A stretch of 64,000 nt of DNA from Blautia faecis (GTDB lineage Bacteria; Bacillota; Clostridia; Lachnospirales; Lachnospiraceae): the NCBI RefSeq assembly GCF_020554845.1, contig NZ_JAJCIA010000006.1, positions 87,350 to 151,349 on the forward strand, given 5' to 3'. Within the stretch, counting starts at the first letter, position 1. Every line of letters begins with the position of its first letter. The notes under the pieces were generated by a model that saw nothing but the letters and a program-made list of their open reading frames with translations, did not search any database and was not told where the DNA came from. Positions 58,640 to 64,000 of this stretch are shown here, piece after piece. Position numbers and translations under genes: made by a program.

Positions 58640-59911
58640 TCAAAATGCTTCTGTAATTATTTTCTCCAAACAGTTTTTATAGGTTGCTTTTTCTATGGTT
58701 TCAGTGAAAAGAATGTTGATCTCGCCAAGCTTTTGCCCATCTCTGTAGTATTCCAGAGTACCAGCAGTTTCGCCCTTTTTCACCGGAGCCTGCACCTGGG
58801 TTTCCAAATTCAGTTTCCGTTCCACTTCGCCTATGGTTTTGCCGTCGGTGCTCAGATACTGGAAGTTCTTTTCATATTTTACTTCTGTGGTAGGTTTGGT
58901 TCCTTTTCGGACCTCTATCTGGGGAAGCTTTTCGGGATTTTCATCCGTGTAAAAGCTGCATTTGGAAAAACCGTAGTTCAGCATGGCAGCGGCGTCCTTG
59001 AAACGAACTTTGTAATCGGGTGCTGCCATAACTACAGAAATCAAGGTAATGTTATTTCGGGACGCCACAGCAGATACGCAATACTTTGCCAGACTGGTAC
59101 TTCCAGTTTTCAGACCGATGCATCCGTCGTAGCTGCGAAGGAGCTTGTTAGTGTTCGTTAAGCAGAACTCTTTGGAGCCTTGTCTGGTCACATGAGTAAT
59201 ATTTTCCATCCATATAGAGGAGTATTCCAGAATCTTCGGATATTTGGTGATCAGCTCCCGGCTCATAATGGCAATGTCCCGAACAGTTGTGTAGTGATCT
59301 GTGGATTCTGTCAATCCACAGCAGTCTACAAAATGGGTATTCTCCATTCCAAGCCCTGCTGCCCGCTCATTCATCTGCCGTACAAATTCCTGCTCGCTGC
59401 CTCCAATATGCTCTGCCATTGCTACACTGGCGTCATTTCCAGAGGCGATCACAATGCACTTGATCATAGTCTCCACGTCCTGGGTTTCTCCTTCCTCCAG
59501 AAATACCTGGGAGCCACCCATAGATTTCGCATAGGCACTGGTGGTTACCAGATCATCCATTTTCAGTGTACCATTCTCCAACGCATCGAAAATCAGGATT
59601 AAAGTCATAATCTTTGTAATACTCGCCGGACTTCGCCTGATATCCGAATCTTTTTCGTAAATTACAGTGCCTGTACTGGCCTCCATTAAAAGAGCAGAAG
59701 GTGCCTGCACAAGCGCATCATCAAATACTGCTGGCTCCGTGGTTTTTTCTTGTTCTTCCTGGGATGCAGCGGTATTATCACTTGTAAAATTTTCTGCCCT
59801 TTCATTCAACGATATATCTGCTTCCCCATATACAATCCGACAGCCAGGTCCCACCATGAGACTGGCCAGCAAAATTGGTAAAACCGCCTTTCTTATTGCC
59901 TTTCCAAGCAT
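58640..59911 (-). CDS. D-alanyl-D-alanine carboxypeptidase (second copy)
   Basis: Protein of 423 residues. Signal segment VLPILLASLMVGPGCRIVYG; the Cys in GPGC could be a lipobox. Active site: SxxK as PASITKIMT, SxN as ASGNDASVAM, KTG as GLKTGSTSLA. GAGGAG lies 7 nt before the ATG at 59911. Clearly paralogous to the enzyme at 51147-52475 but with a different linker. Confidence 0.92.
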   Translation of the reverse strand: MLGKAIRKAVLPILLASLMVGPGCRIVYGEADISLNERAENFTSDNTAASQEEQEKTTEPAVFDDALVQAPSALLMEASTGTVIYEKDSDIRRSPASITKIMTLILIFDALENGTLKMDDLVTTSAYAKSMGGSQVFLEEGETQDVETMIKCIVIASGNDASVAMAEHIGGSEQEFVRQMNERAAGLGMENTHFVDCCGLTESTDHYTTVRDIAIMSRELITKYPKILEYSSIWMENITHVTRQGSKEFCLTNTNKLLRSYDGCIGLKTGSTSLAKYCVSAVASRNNITLISVVMAAPDYKVRFKDAAAMLNYGFSKCSFYTDENPEKLPQIEVRKGTKPTTEVKYEKNFQYLSTDGKTIGEVERKLNLETQVQAPVKKGETAGTLEYYRDGQKLGEINILFTETIEKATYKNCLEKIITEAF

Positions 59912-60045
59912 AGGATGTCTCCTCAAAAATAAGTTCTATTCTATTGTAAAGCGGTCACCATAATTTTATTACTATAATCTCAGAATGCAAAAACAACATC
60001 AATCTGCAAATATTTTCATGACTTCTCCACGTAAAAAAGTGGAGA

Positions 60046-60738
60046 TTATGAATTTTCTTCCTCATCTTCCAGAATCCGCAGCCCGGCGGTGCTGGTTACG
60101 GGGAGGGAAAATACGATGGTTCCTGCTTTGGAGGTAAGACCGGCTTTTTCCATGATAGCACTCATAATGGCATTTTTCTGCTCTGATTTTGTCACAATGA
60201 AAATCACCTCTTTTTCGGAAACCAGGGAAACGCCAAGAAACTGTTCGGCACGCTTCATTCCTACCCCTTTTCCGTGAAGAACCGTACCGCCGGTTGCGCC
60301 ACCCTCCTCTGCTGCTTTCATCACCTGGGTGTTATATCCGTAATTGGCAATTGCCACGATCAGTTCATGCTTTGTCTCTTTCAATGTACCTTCCTCCTCT
60401 CTTACAAACTCCTGCCCCTGAATGAGAAATCCCAGTTCCCGCTTGCCGCCAATGCTGCTCATGGGAATGGTAAACACGATCCCGGTTCCGGGCACATCGA
60501 TCCTAAGCTGATTCTGCAAGCCCTTTTTCACCTTTTTCCAGGTGGCTGCTGTCACAAAGTGAAAACAGATGCTTTTCTCATCATCTTCTAATCCCATATA
60601 GTCAAGGATGGAGCTCGAGGCAGTTCCCATACCAAGGGAAATCGTTCCTACTTCTATCTGATTTTCCCGGTAAAATGCTGCAAATTTCGACATGTATTTT
60701 CGGTTGGTGATGGTAACCATCATGTATAATTCGCTCAT
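60046..60738 (-). CDS. Tandem PII-like signalling protein
   Basis: Protein of 230 residues made of two PII-like halves of about 95 residues. N half: MMVTITNRKYMSKFAAFYRE and GTGIVFTIPMSSIGG. C half: ELIVAIANYGYNTQVMKAAE, GATGGTVLHGKG (the nucleotide-loop-like glycine stretch) and AGTIVFSLPVTST. The C half is closer to canonical PII (GATGGT); the N half is degenerate. AAAGGA precedes the ATG at 60738. It lies 188 nt after the DUF1538 gene on the same strand, and I take it as the regulator of that membrane protein. Confidence 0.82.
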   Translation of the reverse strand: MSELYMMVTITNRKYMSKFAAFYRENQIEVGTISLGMGTASSSILDYMGLEDDEKSICFHFVTAATWKKVKKGLQNQLRIDVPGTGIVFTIPMSSIGGKRELGFLIQGQEFVREEEGTLKETKHELIVAIANYGYNTQVMKAAEEGGATGGTVLHGKGVGMKRAEQFLGVSLVSEKEVIFIVTKSEQKNAIMSAIMEKAGLTSKAGTIVFSLPVTSTAGLRILEDEEENS

Positions 60739-60926
60739 AGATGATTCCTTTCTTTGCAAATTTTAACACTGTTCATAATCTCTCCTGAGTGTACCCAATC
60801 ATCATTCCTATAATCTGTACTTCCACTTTGTGCTACACAAAAATGGCATCTATTAGGTGTTCCTAACTATAGTTGTTCATTTATAATGTGTTTGAGTCAA
60901 CACTCAATCCCTATTTTCTTAATTTT

Positions 60927-62531
60927 CTATAACTCTATAATTTCTGTGTCTTCCAGTTCTTCAAACAGTTCCGCCACTGGTATAGCTTCCACTGGTATTT
61001 TGTTCGCAGGCAAATTCTTCCCCTTGCCTCCAAGCTCGCCGCCTTTTACCCGGTAAACCAAGCCTAGCACCTGCAAAGTAATAAGCGGCGTCATAGCAAC
61101 CATTGCCACTACGCCGAAGGCATCTGTCACAATGTTTCCTCCCACAGCTTCACAGGCTCCCTGTGCCAGAGGAAGGAGAAAGGTTGCGGTCATAGGTCCT
61201 GAGGCAACACCACCGGAGTCAAATGCAATGGCAGTAAAAATTTTGGGAACAAACAGGCTGAGGATTAAGGCAATGGCATAACCTGGCACCAGAAAACAGA
61301 AAATGGAGATTCCAGTCAGCACCCGGAGCATGGAAATCCCAACAGAGACTGCCACACCCACAGACAGACCAATCTGTATGGATTTCCCGGAAATCGCACC
61401 GTCAGTCAGTTCCTCTACCTGCTTCATCAGCACATATACCGCAGGCTCGGCTTTTACAATAAAATAACCGATCACCATTCCAAGAGGCACAAGAATCCAG
61501 TTATAATGCAGATTTCCCAATACCATCCCCAGATAATTTCCAGCTGGGATAAAGCCTACATTCGCCCCGGTAAGGAACAGAACAAGTCCTATGTATGTAT
61601 AAAATAAGCCGATACAGATTTTAATCAGCACAGTTTTATTCAATTTCAGCGAAACAATCTGGAAAATTCCAAAGAAAGCAACAATTGGGAAAAGGGATAC
61701 AGCGATTTCTTTAAAATATTTCGGCAGTGCAACTGCAAATAATTTTCCCAGTTCTATCGAATTTTCCACTTCAGAAACCACTTCCAGCGCAGCGCTGCCT
61801 TCCGTGTGGTACAAAAGTCCCAGAATCAGAACTGCCAAAATAGGTCCAATGGAGCATAGAGCCACAAGCCCGAAACTATCATCTCCGGCATGTTTATCAT
61901 TACGGATGGATGCAATACCAACACCCAATGCCATAATAAAGGGTACCGTCATAGGTCCAGTGGTCACTCCACCGGAATCAAATGCCACTGCCAGAAAATT
62001 CTCAGGAACAAACATGGCTAATACAAATACTAAAATATAGAAACTGAATAACAATGGCGGCAGCGCAATTCCAAAAAGGATACGCAATAAGGCCACAACA
62101 AGAAACGCACCAACACCAAGTGCCACAGATAAGATCAGCACCAGATTGGGCACAGAGGAAACCTGTTCTGCAAGAACCTGCAGATCTGGTTCAGATATTG
62201 TGATAATAAAGCCCAGAATAAAACCGATAATTATAATAAAGCCTAACTTTTTCGTGCGAAGCATACTGCCTCCCACATGTTCTCCCATGGGCGTCATGGA
62301 TAATTCTGCTCCCATGGAAAAAAAGATCATTCCCAGGATCACAAGCACAGATCCTACCAGGAATTCCACCAGGATGCCTGGAGATAACGCAGCCACGGTA
62401 AAACCAAGTATAAAAACGATCAGTACAATGGGAATCACTGCGCTGATGGATTCTCTGGCTTTCTCCCTGGCTTTTTCCTTTAAGACGGACTGATGGGACT
62501 GAAGTTCTCTGATTAATTTTCTTTTTTCCAC
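60927..62531 (-). CDS. DUF1538 membrane protein with two repeats
   Basis: Polytopic protein of 534 residues containing two homologous halves. Each has the motif FDSGGV-x-x-GPMT (AVAFDSGGVTTGPMTVPFIM and AIAFDSGGVASGPMTATFLL) in a conserved helix, preceded by GxxLGxxxG-type helices. About 14 membrane segments. GTG start at 62531 with GGAGG at 5 nt, though an in-frame ATG lies upstream. DUF1538 proteins are uncharacterised transporters. Paired with the PII-like gene, an ammonium-, bicarbonate- or cation-type solute is plausible but unproven. Confidence 0.82.
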   Translation of the reverse strand: MEKRKLIRELQSHQSVLKEKAREKARESISAVIPIVLIVFILGFTVAALSPGILVEFLVGSVLVILGMIFFSMGAELSMTPMGEHVGGSMLRTKKLGFIIIIGFILGFIITISEPDLQVLAEQVSSVPNLVLILSVALGVGAFLVVALLRILFGIALPPLLFSFYILVFVLAMFVPENFLAVAFDSGGVTTGPMTVPFIMALGVGIASIRNDKHAGDDSFGLVALCSIGPILAVLILGLLYHTEGSAALEVVSEVENSIELGKLFAVALPKYFKEIAVSLFPIVAFFGIFQIVSLKLNKTVLIKICIGLFYTYIGLVLFLTGANVGFIPAGNYLGMVLGNLHYNWILVPLGMVIGYFIVKAEPAVYVLMKQVEELTDGAISGKSIQIGLSVGVAVSVGISMLRVLTGISIFCFLVPGYAIALILSLFVPKIFTAIAFDSGGVASGPMTATFLLPLAQGACEAVGGNIVTDAFGVVAMVAMTPLITLQVLGLVYRVKGGELGGKGKNLPANKIPVEAIPVAELFEELEDTEIIEL

Positions 62532-62569
62532 ATATACCTCCATTTCTGAATATTTCACTGTAGTTGCCT

Positions 62570-62611
62570 GGAGCGTGTTTGAAAAGGCATTCTATCATCT
62601 ATACGCCCCAC
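62570..62611. repeat. Family A repeat fragment
   Basis: GAGCGTGTTTGAAAAGGCAT then TATACGCCCCAC resembles the left end of family A. It lies just upstream of the DUF1538 gene. The remaining gap to the terminator is AT-rich without a gene. Confidence 0.55.
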
Positions 62612-62710
62612 TTCGATGCCTGATATGGATTATTGTAACATTTTCCCATGGGGTTCGTCATCTATAAAACAAATACATATTCTTAATTTTTTGTAAACTG
62701 CCTGCATAAA

Positions 62711-62763
62711 CAAAAAACAACCAGAATTTAATATAGACTTAGCTATATTTCTTCCGGTTGTTT
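62711..62763 (-). terminator. Terminator after mnmA
   Basis: Minus strand ACAACC-GGAA.. / ..TTCT-GGTTGT stem with inner ATATAG/CTATAT, followed by TTTTTTG. Confidence 0.75.
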
Positions 62764-62808
62764 TACATCAATGTATTTTCAACAGATATCATGCAATTTC
62801 GGATTTTA

Positions 62809-63894
62809 TCAGCCTGTGATCACACCACCGCCAATGACTACGTCTCCATCATAAAGCACAGCTGCCTGCCCTTTGGTAATAGCTCGCTGGGGCTCATCAA
62901 AAATGATGTGTACACTATGTTCTCCAGTAACTTTTACAGTTGCCCACTGCTCCTTCTGGCGGTAACGTACCTTGGCTTTGGCGCGGAATTCTGCCGGCGG
63001 GGTATCAAAGGAGATGAAATTAAAGTCTTCCACATCCAGTTCGCGATGGAACAAATCTTCATTATCTCCCAGAATCACGCGGTTCTCTGCCGGACAGATT
63101 TTGGTAACGTAAACAGGCTTGCCAGCTGCAATGCCAAGCCCCTTTCGCTGACCTACCGTGTAGCCAATAATTCCTTTATGATGCCCAAGCACATTTCCGT
63201 CTTTATCTGTAAAATCGCCTGCCGGATAGTCTTTTCCTGTAAACCGGCGGATAAATCCAGCATAATCCCCATCTGGGACAAAACAGATATCCTGGCTATC
63301 CGGCTTATCTGCGTTATAGAAATTCTGCTGGTCTGCGATCATGCGGGTCTGATGTTTATTCATGTCTCCAAGTGGAAACATGGTGTGTGCCAGCTGCTCC
63401 TGAGTAAGAGAGTAAAGAACATAACTCTGGTCTTTTGCAGGGTCAGCCGCTTTTTTCAGAAGATACCTTCCATCTTCCCGCTGTTCAATTCTGGCATAGT
63501 GTCCGGTTACTACATAGTGACAGCCTAATTCTTCTGCGCGGTGGTAAAGGCTGTTGAATTTCAGATAGCGGTTGCAGTCAATGCAGGGATTGGGAGTCGC
63601 ACCGTTTTCATAGGCTGCTACGAAGCGGTCCATAACTTGTTTTTTAAAATCTGCGGTGAAATTAAACACGTAATACGGGATTCCAAGATTATGCGCTACG
63701 CTCCTTGCATCCTCCACATCATCCAGAGAACAGCAGCTTTTTTTGCGGCTCACACCGGCATCTTCATTCTGGAAAAGCTTCATGGTGACACCGATGCAGT
63801 CATATCCATGCTCCTTCATCAGGTAAGCGGCCACTGAAGAATCTACGCCGCCACTCATGGCGATCAATGCTTTTTTCATATTGTCTGATTCCAT
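62809..63894 (-). CDS. mnmA: tRNA-specific 2-thiouridylase MnmA
   Basis: Protein of 361 residues that thiolates U34 of Lys, Glu and Gln tRNAs. N-terminal PP-loop IAMSGGVDSSVAAYLMKEHG; catalytic cysteines in NPCIDCNRYLKF and in DSQDICFVPDGDYAGF; YTVGQRKGLGIA. GAGG lies 7 nt before the ATG at 63894; a second ATG at 63879 is possible. Only a short open stretch of unknown frame follows to the window edge. Confidence 0.97.
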   Translation of the reverse strand: MESDNMKKALIAMSGGVDSSVAAYLMKEHGYDCIGVTMKLFQNEDAGVSRKKSCCSLDDVEDARSVAHNLGIPYYVFNFTADFKKQVMDRFVAAYENGATPNPCIDCNRYLKFNSLYHRAEELGCHYVVTGHYARIEQREDGRYLLKKAADPAKDQSYVLYSLTQEQLAHTMFPLGDMNKHQTRMIADQQNFYNADKPDSQDICFVPDGDYAGFIRRFTGKDYPAGDFTDKDGNVLGHHKGIIGYTVGQRKGLGIAAGKPVYVTKICPAENRVILGDNEDLFHRELDVEDFNFISFDTPPAEFRAKAKVRYRQKEQWATVKVTGEHSVHIIFDEPQRAITKGQAAVLYDGDVVIGGGVITG

Positions 63895-64000
63895 ATTTAT
63901 ACCTCATAAAAACTGAAAACTATTACTATTTAATGTGTTTAAGTCCCAGCCGACACACAGCATTTGGGCAATGTGTATTACTCCAGCGAGCCATTTCAGG

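Noticed and set aside
63926..64000. Possible 3' end of a gene upstream of mnmA (minus strand)
   Set aside because: Only 24 open codons are visible with no recognisable motif; too short to support.
1..64000. tRNA, rRNA, CRISPR array or classical riboswitch
   Set aside because: No tRNA cloverleaf, ribosomal sequence, regularly spaced identical repeats or known aptamer core was found on reading the intergenic regions.

Overview
The window is a chromosomal segment of a low-to-moderate GC anaerobic Firmicute, most like a gut Lachnospiraceae (Blautia or a close relative). The reasons are the rnfCDGEAB order, a sodium-type decarboxylase cluster carrying two different carboxyltransferases, a GerW-family sporulation gene after a DUF2953 gene, two CmpB-type membrane proteins, a DUF6465-like Ala/Lys-rich protein, and many small interspersed palindromic repeats. 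This assignment comes from gene content; no alignment was run. Nearly all chromosomal genes lie on the minus strand; rpmB and a YprB-like nuclease are on plus.

Layout. 1-7235: miaB (3' end outside the window), a DUF6465-like protein, recG, fakA and an Asp23 gene. 7342-18055: an integrated element of about 10.7 kb lying between the asp23-fakA promoter and rpmB, genes that are usually divergent neighbours in Firmicutes. It is bounded by a 16-bp direct repeat and carries a tyrosine integrase, two long leftward operons, an RHH regulator with three operator boxes, an XRE regulator on a divergent switch, a RepA-like helicase with a primase-type zinc-finger remnant, a probable short plus-strand RNA, and at its right end a locus with the architecture of an Fst/par type I toxin-antitoxin module. 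No capsid, terminase, relaxase or coupling-protein gene is visible. 18237-21774: rpmB, a small membrane protein, gerW, a DUF2953 gene, an unknown gene and a Nudix hydrolase. 21799-29354: cell wall, division and recombination genes (PBP, FtsW/RodA, U32 peptidase, ZapA, RuvB, RuvA).

29609-40084: YibE/F plus alkaline phosphatase, then the Rnf complex flanked on each side by a CmpB-family protein. 40217-45561: YprB-like nuclease, then rpsA, ispH, cmk and a BaiN-like flavoprotein. 45737-50974: a five-gene sodium-pump decarboxylase or transcarboxylase operon. 51147-63894: two D,D-carboxypeptidases, a zinc phospholipase C-like protein, scpB-scpA, a metallophosphoesterase, a molybdopterin-binding-fold protein, an ABC exporter, a double PII-like protein beside an internally duplicated DUF1538 membrane protein, and mnmA.

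Bioenergetically, Rnf (ferredoxin:NAD oxidation) and the OadB-type decarboxylase would both energise the membrane with sodium or protons. The most novel-looking items are the par-like toxin locus, the RHH/XRE control circuits and hidden RNAs of the element, the tandem PII/tandem DUF1538 pair, and a family of terminal-inverted-repeat elements with at least six copies here.
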